DNA from: Pseudomonadota bacterium
GTDB taxonomy: Bacteria; Pseudomonadota; Gammaproteobacteria; Burkholderiales; Burkholderiaceae_C
DNA: 8,517 nucleotides
Direction: 5' to 3'
Assembly: GCA_023438115.1 (NCBI GenBank)
Contig: JAEZEB010000167.1
Location: 1 to 8,517 of the forward strand
Below, in pieces: positions 1-6,790 of the stretch. The position numbers and the translations under genes were made by a program. The notes beneath the pieces are model-generated. The model searched no databases, was not told where the DNA came from, and saw only the letters and a list, made by a program, of their open reading frames with translations. Position 1 is the stretch's first letter. The number at the start of each line of letters is the position of its first letter.

Positions 1-408
1 GTTGGCGGCGTCGGAGCCGCCGCGCGGCTCGGTGAGGGCGATGGCCACGAGGGCCTCGCCGCGCGTGAGGCGTTGCAGCCAGGGCCCGGCGACCCCGGGC
101 CGGCCGTGCTGCGACAGGATCTGCCCGTTCAGCGAGGCCAGCAGGTTGATATAGGACAGGCTCAGGTCCGCGCGGGCGATCTCCTCGTGGATCACGCCGG
201 CGGCGAGCGCACCCATCCCCTGCCCCCCGCACTCCTCCGGCAGTTCCGGCGCGATGAAACCCAGCTCGCCCATCTCGCGCATCAGGCCGCGGTCCAGCAC
301 CCGGGTGCGGTCGCGTTCCTGGAAGCCCGGGGCCACGCGCTTGTCGGCGAAGCGGCGCGCCTGCTCCGCCAGCGCCTGCAGCGTCTCGTCGATGTAGGGA
401 TTGCGCAT
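1..408 (-). CDS. aliB: acyl-CoA dehydrogenase, N-terminal part; probable cyclohexanecarboxyl-CoA dehydrogenase (AliB-like)
   Basis: This is the first 136 codons of an acyl-CoA dehydrogenase that continues past the left edge. The protein begins MRNPYIDETLQALAEQARRF, and the frame is open from the ATG at 408 to base 1. The all-helical N-terminal domain is visible (ELGFIAPELPEECGGQG near residues 48-64). It is followed by the family signature ALTEPRGGSDAAN at residues 124-136, which lines the FAD/acyl-CoA site. The start lies 6 bp after the badI stop, with only a weak AGGG upstream, so translation is probably coupled to badI. Enzymes of this family oxidise acyl-CoA to 2,3-enoyl-CoA using FAD and pass electrons to ETF. 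The AliB assignment (cyclohexanecarboxyl-CoA to cyclohex-1-ene-1-carboxyl-CoA) rests on position behind badHI, as in Rhodopseudomonas palustris. The sequence alone supports only the family. The catalytic base lies in the missing C-terminal part. Confidence 0.85.
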   Translation of the reverse strand, partial: MRNPYIDETLQALAEQARRFADKRVAPGFQERDRTRVLDRGLMREMGELGFIAPELPEECGGQGMGALAAGVIHEEIARADLSLSYINLLASLNGQILSQHGRPGVAGPWLQRLTRGEALVAIALTEPRGGSDAAN

Positions 409-414
409 GGCGCC

Positions 415-1197
415 CTACTTCGCGTACTTGCGGAAATCGGGCTTGCGCTTTTCCTGCAGCGCCTTCACGCCCTCGCGCGATTCCTCGGTGTCGTAGAACA
501 GCTTCAGCGCGTACATGCCCATGCCGGCGATGCCCGCCTGGTGCGCCGTGTCCATGTTGAAGCTGCGCTTGGCGATGGCGATGGCCGTGGGGCTGCGCTC
601 GCAGATCTCCTCGGCCCATTGCTGCACGGTGGCGTCGAGTTCCTCGTGCGGCACGCAGATATTGGCCAGGCCCATGGCAACGGCCTGCTCGCCGGAGTAG
701 CGGCGGTTCAGGTACCAGATCTCGCGCGCCTTCTTCTCGCCGACCACGCGCGCGAGGAAGGCCGTGCCGTAGCCGGGGTCCACCGATCCCATCTTGGGTC
801 CGACCTGGCCGAAGATCGCCTTGTCCGAGCAGATGGTCAGGTCGCAGATGGTGCACAACACGTTGCCGCCGCCGATGGCGAAGCCCTGCACGCGCGCGAT
901 GACGGGCTTGGGCACGTCGCGGATCGCGGTGTGCAGTTCCTCCATCGGCAGGCCGATGGTGCCGCGGCCGTCGTAGTTGCCGTCGTGCGCCGACTGGTCG
1001 CCGCCGGTGCAGAAGGCCCGCTCGCCCGCGCCGGCCAGCACGATGCAGCCCACGGCCTTGTCGTAGCCGGCGCGGTACAGCGCCTTGATCAGCTCGTCGC
1101 AGGTGGTGCCGCGGAAGGCGTTCATCTTCTCCGGGCGGTTGATCGTGATCCAGGCGACGCCGTTGCGGATCTCGTAGAGGATGTCCTGGTAGTCCAT
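415..1197 (-). CDS. badI: 2-ketocyclohexanecarboxyl-CoA hydrolase BadI
   Basis: A 260-residue crotonase-fold protein that closely resembles R. palustris BadI as I remember it, with the same length. BadI hydrolytically opens the ring of 2-ketocyclohexane-1-carboxyl-CoA to give pimeloyl-CoA, acting in the cytoplasm. It belongs to the MenB (dihydroxynaphthoyl-CoA synthase) branch of the crotonases. Features of that branch visible here are FCTGGDQ (62-68), the glycine-rich oxyanion-hole stretch AIGGGN (107-112), SVDPGYG with Asp140 (138-144), and Tyr235 in LFYDTEES followed by REGVKALQEKRKPDF. The ATG at 1197 is chosen because it is preceded by AAGGAGA at good spacing and gives the family N-terminus MDYQDILYEIRNGVAW. 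The frame stays open upstream, but only as a shadow of badH. The gene lies 23 bp downstream of badH and 6 bp before the acyl-CoA dehydrogenase, so the three form one operon. Confidence 0.95.
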   Translation of the reverse strand: MDYQDILYEIRNGVAWITINRPEKMNAFRGTTCDELIKALYRAGYDKAVGCIVLAGAGERAFCTGGDQSAHDGNYDGRGTIGLPMEELHTAIRDVPKPVIARVQGFAIGGGNVLCTICDLTICSDKAIFGQVGPKMGSVDPGYGTAFLARVVGEKKAREIWYLNRRYSGEQAVAMGLANICVPHEELDATVQQWAEEICERSPTAIAIAKRSFNMDTAHQAGIAGMGMYALKLFYDTEESREGVKALQEKRKPDFRKYAK

Positions 1198-1220
1198 GCG
1201 TTCTCCTTCGATGCGTTGCG

Positions 1221-1988
1221 TCAGCCGGCCATGGTCAGGCCGCCGGACACGCTCAGGACCTGTCCGGTGATGTAGGCGGCGTCGTCGCTGGCGAAGAAGG
1301 CGATGGCGCCGGGCAGGTCCTCGGGCTGGCCGATGCGGCCCAGCGGGATCGAGCGGCGGAAGGCCTCTTCCAGCTTCTCGGGATTGCCGGCGCCCTTCTT
1401 GTAGTCGGCGAACAGGGCCGTGTCGGTGGGGCCGGGACACACGACGTTGACGGTGATGTTGTGGCGCGCATGCTCGCGCGCCACCGTCTTGGAGAACGCG
1501 ACCAGCCCGCCCTTGCAGGCGGCGTACACCGCCTCGCCCGAGGAGCCGACGCGCGCGGCGTCGGAAGCGATGTTGACGATGCGCCCGGCGTTCTTCTGCA
1601 CCATCAGCGGCAGCACGGCGTGGTGCATGTGCAGCGCGCCCGTGAGGTTGATGGCGATCAGGCGCTCCCACTGCTCGGGCGCGGTCCTGGTGAAGGGCAG
1701 GAAGACGTCCCAGCCCGCGTTGTTCACGAGGATGTCGACGCCGCCGAAGGCGCCGGCCACCTGCGCCACCGCCGCATCGACGCCGAGGCGGTCGGTGATG
1801 TCGCACTGGAAGGCGCGGGCCTGGCCGCCCTCTTCCGCGATGGCCTGCGCCACGCGCTCCGCGGCATCGAGGTCGCAGTCGAACACGGCGACCTGCGCGC
1901 CCTCGCGCGCGAATCGCCGGCAGGTCGCCCCGCCGATGCCGCCCCCCCCGCCCGTGATGATCGCCACCCTGCCCTGCAAACCGCGCAT
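1221..1988 (-). CDS. badH: 2-hydroxycyclohexanecarboxyl-CoA dehydrogenase BadH (SDR family)
   Basis: A 255-residue classical short-chain dehydrogenase/reductase that closely resembles R. palustris BadH in sequence and length. BadH oxidises 2-hydroxycyclohexane-1-carboxyl-CoA to the 2-keto compound, which BadI then cleaves. Visible landmarks are the nucleotide-binding TGGGGGIG (12-19), Asp37 at the end of strand beta-2 (which favours NAD over NADP), NNAG (89-92), Asn114 in the INLTG helix, Ser142, and the catalytic YxxxK as Tyr155-Lys159 (YAACK). The C-terminal ITGQVLSVSGGLTMAG is typical of SDRs. The frame is open to 2171, but the ATG at 1988 is preferred: AGGAGA (plus-strand 1994-1999) sits 5 nt upstream, and the family N-terminus MRGLQGRVAIITGG begins there. 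It is the first gene of the leftward operon, with its start 16 bp from the palindromic operator. Confidence 0.95.
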   Translation of the reverse strand: MRGLQGRVAIITGGGGGIGGATCRRFAREGAQVAVFDCDLDAAERVAQAIAEEGGQARAFQCDITDRLGVDAAVAQVAGAFGGVDILVNNAGWDVFLPFTRTAPEQWERLIAINLTGALHMHHAVLPLMVQKNAGRIVNIASDAARVGSSGEAVYAACKGGLVAFSKTVAREHARHNITVNVVCPGPTDTALFADYKKGAGNPEKLEEAFRRSIPLGRIGQPEDLPGAIAFFASDDAAYITGQVLSVSGGLTMAG

Positions 1989-1998
1989 CGCCGTCTCC

Positions 1999-2028
1999 TG
2001 GTCATATGTCAACATGTGGACATATATT
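1999..2028 (+). promoter_or_regulatory. candidate promoter for badR
   Basis: Reading rightward, TGGTCA (1999-2004; 4/6 match to TTGACA) is followed after 18 bp by TATATT (2023-2028; 5/6 match to TATAAT). The palindrome at 2004-2025 lies almost entirely between the two boxes, which would make badR autorepressed. The same AT-rich bases serve the opposing badH promoter, so the two polymerase sites would exclude each other. This is a prediction from box matches only. Confidence 0.35.
2004..2025. promoter_or_regulatory. 22-bp palindrome, probable BadR (MarR) operator
   Basis: The half-sites ATATGTC (2004-2010) and GACATAT (2019-2025) flank a central ACATGT (2012-2017) on the same dyad axis, between 2014 and 2015. 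Ten of the eleven base pairs are self-complementary; only 2011/2018 mismatch. It is AT-rich in a very GC-rich neighbourhood and lies in the divergent badR-badH gap. The size and symmetry suit a dimeric MarR-family winged-helix repressor. It overlaps the proposed badH -10 box and sits in the spacer of a possible badR promoter, so one bound dimer could repress both directions. Binding by BadR is inferred from position and known BadR regulation of badHI in R. palustris. Confidence 0.75.
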
Positions 2029-2052
2029 AGGAGGGTTGGCGAGCCCCTGCAA
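2024..2052 (-). promoter_or_regulatory. candidate sigma70-type promoter for badHI-aliB
   Basis: Reading leftward, TTGCAG (plus-strand 2047-2052) is followed after 17 bp by TAATAT (2024-2029). These match the -35 and -10 consensus at 3/6 and 4/6 positions with ideal spacing. Transcription would start near 2017, inside the palindrome, leaving a leader of about 30 nt that contains the AGGAGA ribosome site of badH. The -35 box is weak and no start site has been mapped. Confidence 0.45.
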
Positions 2053-2075
2053 GGCGGCCGACCCCTGCCTCCCCC

Positions 2076-2588
2076 ATGGATACCATCGATATGGACAAGA
2101 CCCCTGAACTGCGCGCGGAGCTGGCCAATCGCCTGTTCTTCCGGCTCTACCAATGCGCCAATATGTTGCATAAAACCGGCAGCCGGGCGATCGAGGGCGA
2201 AGGCCTCACCACCCAGCAGTGGGCGGTGCTGGGGGCCTTGTCGCGGCCGCAGGCGGCCGACGGCATGAAGCTCGGCGACCTCGCCCGCTACCTGATGGTC
2301 AGCCGGCAGAACCTCGCCGGCGTCGTGGGCCGGCTGGAGCGCGACGGCCGGCTGGAAAGCGCGGCCGACCCGCAGGACGGCCGCTCGCGCCTGGTGCGCC
2401 TGACGGCCGGCGGCCGCCAGGTGTGGCAGAAGAAAGCGCTACCCAAGATCCACGCGTACTACGAGCAGGCGCTGGACGGGCTGTCGGTCAACGACATGGT
2501 CCACACGGTGCATTACCTGCTGCGGATCCTGGAGAACATGGAGAAGATCGACGTGGCGGATGGGGCGGACGGGGCGGACGGGGAGTGA
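2076..2588 (+). CDS. badR: MarR-family transcriptional regulator, probable BadR
   Basis: A 170-residue winged-helix regulator. N- and C-terminal helices (about 10-40 and 120-155) should form the dimer interface. The DNA-binding part includes MKLGDLARYLMVSRQNLAGV (64-83) as helix-turn-helix, followed by RLERDG, and a wing with the MarR hallmark DPQDGRSRLVRLT (98-110). In R. palustris the MarR protein BadR represses the badHI-ali-badK genes and is released by 2-ketocyclohexane-1-carboxyl-CoA, the BadI substrate (from memory). Divergent placement beside badH and the palindrome between them support the same role here. The start is uncertain: ATG 2076 has no ribosome site, ATG 2091 is also in frame, and a strong AGGAGGG at 2029-2035 is too distant and has no in-frame start behind it. 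The C-terminus ends in a low-complexity ADGADGADGE tail encoded by a 9-bp tandem repeat. Confidence 0.88.
   Translation: MDTIDMDKTPELRAELANRLFFRLYQCANMLHKTGSRAIEGEGLTTQQWAVLGALSRPQAADGMKLGDLARYLMVSRQNLAGVVGRLERDGRLESAADPQDGRSRLVRLTAGGRQVWQKKALPKIHAYYEQALDGLSVNDMVHTVHYLLRILENMEKIDVADGADGADGE
2553..2583 (+). repeat. 9-bp tandem repeat in the 3' end of badR
   Basis: Two exact copies of GGGGCGGAC (2562-2570 and 2571-2579) are preceded by the imperfect GTGGCGGAT (2553-2561) and followed by a partial GGGG. The repeat encodes the acidic ADGADGADGE tail of the regulator. Because the unit is a multiple of three, copy-number slippage would change tail length without a frameshift. It lies outside the DNA-binding domain, so the effect on function is probably small. 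Confidence 0.7.
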
Positions 2589-2596
2589 CGCGGGAA

Positions 2597-2662
2597 GGTG
2601 GGCACACGTGCCCACCCTACGAACTCCGGACCAACCCGTAGGGTGGGCACATCGTGCCCACC
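2597..2662. repeat. pair of inverted REP-like hairpin repeats between convergent genes
   Basis: Two hairpins share the stem GGTGGGCAC / GTGCCCACC: one at 2597-2616 with loop AC, one at 2642-2662 with loop ATC. The copies are in opposite orientation. The first continues into CCTACG (to 2621) and the second is preceded by CGTAGG (from 2637), so the unit is about 25 bp and the pair forms a larger inverted repeat with a 15-nt spacer. It fills the gap between the badR stop (2588) and the stop of the binding-protein gene (2673). The arrangement resembles intergenic REP/BIME elements. It may stop transcription from both sides, but neither hairpin is followed by a T-run, so it is not a canonical intrinsic terminator. 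Confidence 0.85.
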
Positions 2663-2672
2663 AGCGCAACCC

Positions 2673-3923
2673 TCACTTCCCCGTCTTCGCGAACTCCGCC
2701 GACTGCTCCTTCACCACCTGGTTCACCACGTCGGTGTAGCCGGCGAACCAATCCGACTGCGGCACCCACTTGGCGCCGTCCCACATGTCGATGCGGGTCT
2801 TGCCGCCGCCGCCGTGGTCCTTGGCCGTGACGGTCACCGGCGCGATGAAGCCGTTGGCGTCGAAGTTGCGCAGGCTTTCCAGGCCGTTTTTGATCTTCGC
2901 GGGCGTCAGCGGCCAGCCTTCCTTCTTGATCGCCTGCCGCACGCCTTCGAACGCCACCGAGTACATCGCCAGCCCGGTGTTGTAGTAGATGTCGTCCATG
3001 TTCTTCGGGTCGCCCGCGCCCTTGCCCGCGCCGTAGACCTCCTTCTGGATCTGCTGCATCAGCGGGTGGTCCTTGCCGCCCACCACGTTGGTGCCGCGCT
3101 TGATGCCCTTGGCCTCGGCGGCGCCGATGTTGCGGATGTCGACCTCGTTGAACCAGTTGACCGAAATCACCTTGTCCATGGGGATGCCGTTGCGCTTCAT
3201 CTCGCGCGCCGCCACCACGTGCATGGCCGACAGGTTCCAGGTGATCACGTGGTCGGGATCGAAGCGGCGGATCTGCGTCCACACGGCCGCCTGGTCGCGG
3301 CCCGGCATCGGGTTCGGGAACAGGCCCAGCTCGAAGCCTTCCTTCTCCGCCAGCGTCTTCAGCACCGGGATGGGCTCCTGGCCGAAGGCGTAGTCGGGGT
3401 AGATGAAGGCGACCTTCACGCCCTTGAGGTTGCCCTTGTGCACGTTCTTGATGTACTGCACGTCGTTGGCGACCTGGCCCCAGTAGGTCGGGCCCACCGG
3501 GAACACCCACTTGAAGACGTCGCCGTCCACCGCGTCGCCGCGGCCCACGAAGGACTGCATCATCACGATGCCGTCGGCCATGTGCCGCGGCAGCACGGCG
3601 CGCGAGACGGGCGTGGAGAGATAGTCGAAGACCATCACGCCTTCGCGCTTGAGCTTCTCGTAGCACTCGATGCCGCGCTGCGGCTCGTTGCCGTGGTCCT
3701 GCGCGATGATCTCGATCTGCTTGCCCTCGATGCCGCCCTTCAGGTTCAGAAGGGTCGCATAGTCCTTGGCGGCCTGCACGATCTGCGGGGACACGAAGGT
3801 GTACGCCTTGCTCAGGTCGTAGCACATCGCGAACTTCATGGTGTCGCCGGTCTGCGCCTGCGCCCCGGCCGCTCCCGCCAGCAGGGCGAGCCCCGCCAGG
3901 GTGGTTCCCAATGCATTCCTCAT
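2673..3923 (-). CDS. periplasmic substrate-binding protein of a LIV/HAAT-type ABC importer
   Basis: A 416-residue type I periplasmic binding protein (Leu/Ile/Val-binding family). It begins with a Sec signal peptide, MRNALGTTLAGLALLAGAAG, with likely cleavage after AQA at residue 23. Mature motifs typical of the family include ATLLNLKGGIEGKQIEIIAQ early, PVGPTYWGQ, a VAFIYPDYAFGQEPIP segment in the second lobe, and YYNTGLAMYSVAFEGVRQAI late. It should capture the transported solute for the LivH/LivM/LivF-like proteins encoded upstream. The frame is open to 3968, but ATG 3923 is chosen because AGGAGA precedes it and the signal peptide starts there. It is the last gene of the operon, 79 bp after the ATPase gene, and ends against the repeat pair. 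The ligand cannot be read from sequence; relatives bind amino acids, amides or aromatic and alicyclic acids. A carboxylate is plausible from context only. Confidence 0.9.
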   Translation of the reverse strand: MRNALGTTLAGLALLAGAAGAQAQTGDTMKFAMCYDLSKAYTFVSPQIVQAAKDYATLLNLKGGIEGKQIEIIAQDHGNEPQRGIECYEKLKREGVMVFDYLSTPVSRAVLPRHMADGIVMMQSFVGRGDAVDGDVFKWVFPVGPTYWGQVANDVQYIKNVHKGNLKGVKVAFIYPDYAFGQEPIPVLKTLAEKEGFELGLFPNPMPGRDQAAVWTQIRRFDPDHVITWNLSAMHVVAAREMKRNGIPMDKVISVNWFNEVDIRNIGAAEAKGIKRGTNVVGGKDHPLMQQIQKEVYGAGKGAGDPKNMDDIYYNTGLAMYSVAFEGVRQAIKKEGWPLTPAKIKNGLESLRNFDANGFIAPVTVTAKDHGGGGKTRIDMWDGAKWVPQSDWFAGYTDVVNQVVKEQSAEFAKTGK

Positions 3924-4002
3924 GGCTGTCTCCTGCGTACGGTTGGATGGAGGCGTTGCGGGCGCCAAGTACGCGCGCTGCCCGCAGCGTGATCGGTGAT
4001 GG

Positions 4003-4815
<813 letters not shown>

Positions 4816-4824
4816 GCCGTTCCC

Positions 4825-5898
4825 CTACTTGCGCACGTAGCCGAAGGGCCACATCAGCAGCCAGTTGCGCACGTTGCCGTACAGCTTGCCCAGGCCCATG
4901 GGCTCGACCAGCAGCACCACGATGATGGTGGCGCCGTAGATCATGTACGGGATGTGCGCGAGGGTCTCGACGCCGATGTCGAGGCCGAACACCTTCGCCA
5001 GCCAGGCGATCAGCGCGTTCATCTGGCCCGGGAGCAGCAGGATGAAGGCGGTTCCGAAGTAGCTGCCGATGATGCTGCCGAGGCCACCCACGATCACCAT
5101 CGCCAGCAGCTCGATCGACACGTTCACCGCGAACTGCTCCGCGGTGACCGCATGGTAGAAGGCGAAGATCAGCATGGCGCCGCTGACGCCGCCGATGAAG
5201 GCGGAGGTCGCGAAGGCCACCAGCTTGTAGTAGAAGCTCTGCACGCCGATCACGGCGGCGGCGAAGTCCTTCTCGCGCACCGCCACCAGCGCACGTCCCA
5301 GGGCCGTGCGGCGCAGGTTGAGCATGAAGACCGTGACGAAGACCGTCCAGGCCAGCACCACGTAGTACATGCCCGCCTCGGAGGTGATCGCCTGTCCCAG
5401 CAGCCGCATGGGCGGCGCCTGCAGCGTCGCCGACACGCCGCCGCTGATCGCCGGAACGTGCGAGATCACCCAGTCCACGACGAACTGCATGGCGAGCGTC
5501 GACAGCGCGAGATAAAGGCCCTTCACGCGCAGCGCCGCGAAGGCGAACACCACGCCGATCACGCTGGCCGCCACGCCGCCCAGGATCACGGCGACCTCCC
5601 ACGGCAGGCCGCCGCGCGCGGCGTGCACCGAGGTGTAGGCACCTATGCCCATGATGGCCGCGTAGCCGAAGTGGAACTGGCCCGCCCAGCCCAGGATCAG
5701 GTTGAGCCCCAGCACCGCGGAGGTCCAGATCAGCCAGGGCTTGACGTAGCTCACGAGCGTGAGCGAACTCAGGACGAAGGGCGCGACGAGCGCGAACGCG
5801 AGGATCACCACCATCGCCCAGCGCTCGAAGGGGATGGGGAACAGCGCGCGGTCGGCCGCGTAGCTGGTGTGGAAGATGCCTGCTTGCCGGTAGAGCAT
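4825..5898 (-). CDS. livM: ABC transporter inner-membrane permease, LivM type
   Basis: A 357-residue polytopic membrane protein and one half of the translocation channel. After a short N-terminal stretch, hydrophobic segments begin near residue 27 (WAMVVILAFALVAPFVL). The LivM hallmark NLILGWAGQFHFGYAAIMGI lies at about 66-85, followed by GAY. The cytoplasmic EAA-like coupling loop that contacts the ATPase is GRALVAVREKDFAAAVIGVQ (201-220). Later membrane segments include LLAMVIVGGLGSIIGSYFGT and a final one near TIIVVLLVEPMG. The start ATG at 5898 directly abuts the TAG stop of the LivH-like gene (TAGATG), with GAGAGGA inside that gene as ribosome site, which implies translational coupling and fixed stoichiometry of the two permeases. 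The substrate is unknown. Confidence 0.92.
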   Translation of the reverse strand: MLYRQAGIFHTSYAADRALFPIPFERWAMVVILAFALVAPFVLSSLTLVSYVKPWLIWTSAVLGLNLILGWAGQFHFGYAAIMGIGAYTSVHAARGGLPWEVAVILGGVAASVIGVVFAFAALRVKGLYLALSTLAMQFVVDWVISHVPAISGGVSATLQAPPMRLLGQAITSEAGMYYVVLAWTVFVTVFMLNLRRTALGRALVAVREKDFAAAVIGVQSFYYKLVAFATSAFIGGVSGAMLIFAFYHAVTAEQFAVNVSIELLAMVIVGGLGSIIGSYFGTAFILLLPGQMNALIAWLAKVFGLDIGVETLAHIPYMIYGATIIVVLLVEPMGLGKLYGNVRNWLLMWPFGYVRK

Positions 5899-6786
5899 CT
5901 AGATCCTCTCGATGTCGTGGCGGCCGAACAGGCCGTGCGGGCGGACCATGATGGTCAGGATCAGCACGCCGGCGACCACCAGCTCGCGGGTGCCGCCGCC
6001 GAGCAGCGGGTCGAGGTAGCCGGAGGCGACGTTCTCCAGGATGCCGAGCAGCAGCCCGGCGAGGATCGCGCCGCCGATCGAGTCGAGGCCACCCAGCACG
6101 CCCACGGTGATGCCCTTGAGCAGCAGCAGCGACAGCGACTGGTCCACGGTCTGCACCGAACCCCAGAGCACGCCCGCCGTGGTGGCGACCACCGAGGACA
6201 GCGCCCAGGACAGCGCCACGCCCCGCTCCACCGAGATGCCCACCGACCACGAGGCCACGTAGTCGTCGGCGATGGCGCGCAGCACCACGCCCTGGCGCGT
6301 GCGGAAGAAGAACAGGAAGACCGCGAACAGCACCAGCGTCACGGCCGCCCCCACGGCATACGCGCGGTTGATCAGCAGCGGGCCGATGAACAGCGGCGTG
6401 TCCGGGATGCCCAGCGGCATCGGCCGGCCGCTGCCGCCCCAGATGGTCAGGCTGGTGGCGCGCAGGAAGATGTCCACGCCCAGCGTCATCATCAGGATCA
6501 TCACGATGGGGCGGCCCGCCAGCCGCCGCAGCGCGACGCGCTCGATGCCCACGCCCAGGAAGAACATCGCCACCATCGCCAGCGGGATCGCGATCCACAG
6601 CGAGGCGCCCAGCGCATCGCCGATGGCCAGCACGACGTAGGGGCCCACCATCACCAGCGCGCCCTGCGCGAGGTTGGGCACCGAGGACGACTTGTAGATC
6701 AGCACGATGCCCATGGCGACCAGGGCGTACATCAGCCCCGCCATGCCGCCGTTGATGGCGAGCTCCAGGAAGTACATCAGGTCCAT
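5899..6786 (-). CDS. livH: ABC transporter inner-membrane permease, LivH type
   Basis: A 295-residue polytopic permease and partner of the LivM-like protein. Family marks are the N-terminal NGGMAGLMYALVAMGIVLIY (12-31), then KSSSVPNLAQGALVMVGPY (the LivH 'FNFAQG'-like region, here PNLAQG), the EAA-like coupling loop GVVLRAIADDYVASWSVGIS (166-185), and KGITVGVLGGLDSIGGAILAG near 224-244. The length matches LivH (about 300 residues). The ATG at 6786 lies 4 bp after the ligase stop, with GGGAGA in the ligase 3' end as ribosome site, so it is probably coupled to ligase translation. It ends with TAG immediately followed by the LivM start. The substrate cannot be inferred from sequence. Confidence 0.92.
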   Translation of the reverse strand: MDLMYFLELAINGGMAGLMYALVAMGIVLIYKSSSVPNLAQGALVMVGPYVVLAIGDALGASLWIAIPLAMVAMFFLGVGIERVALRRLAGRPIVMILMMTLGVDIFLRATSLTIWGGSGRPMPLGIPDTPLFIGPLLINRAYAVGAAVTLVLFAVFLFFFRTRQGVVLRAIADDYVASWSVGISVERGVALSWALSSVVATTAGVLWGSVQTVDQSLSLLLLKGITVGVLGGLDSIGGAILAGLLLGILENVASGYLDPLLGGGTRELVVAGVLILTIMVRPHGLFGRHDIERI

Positions 6787-6790
6787 GGGC

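Noticed and set aside
73..1275. 400-codon plus-strand open frame antisense to the acyl-CoA dehydrogenase and badI
   Set aside because: It is a shadow frame without family motifs; the minus strand carries the acyl-CoA dehydrogenase signature and full BadI motifs.
1198..1806. 203-codon N-terminal extension of badI
   Set aside because: The extension is an off-frame reading of badH. BadI has its own ribosome site and family N-terminus at ATG 1197, and the 260-residue length matches the family.
2783..2790. Possible second BadR half-site (ACATGTCG) in the binding-protein gene
   Set aside because: It is a single half-site inside coding sequence without a matching arm, so it gives no evidence that BadR controls the importer operon.
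3976..3989. Small hairpin CGCTGC-CC-GCAGCG between the ATPase and binding-protein genes as attenuator or mRNA stabiliser
   Set aside because: The stem is only 5-6 bp around a 2-nt centre, with no T-run, and such short dyads are expected by chance at this GC content.
2598..3992. 464-codon plus-strand open frame antisense to the binding-protein gene
   Set aside because: It has His/Val/Arg-rich shadow composition, begins inside the hairpin repeat, and opposes a well-supported gene with a signal peptide.
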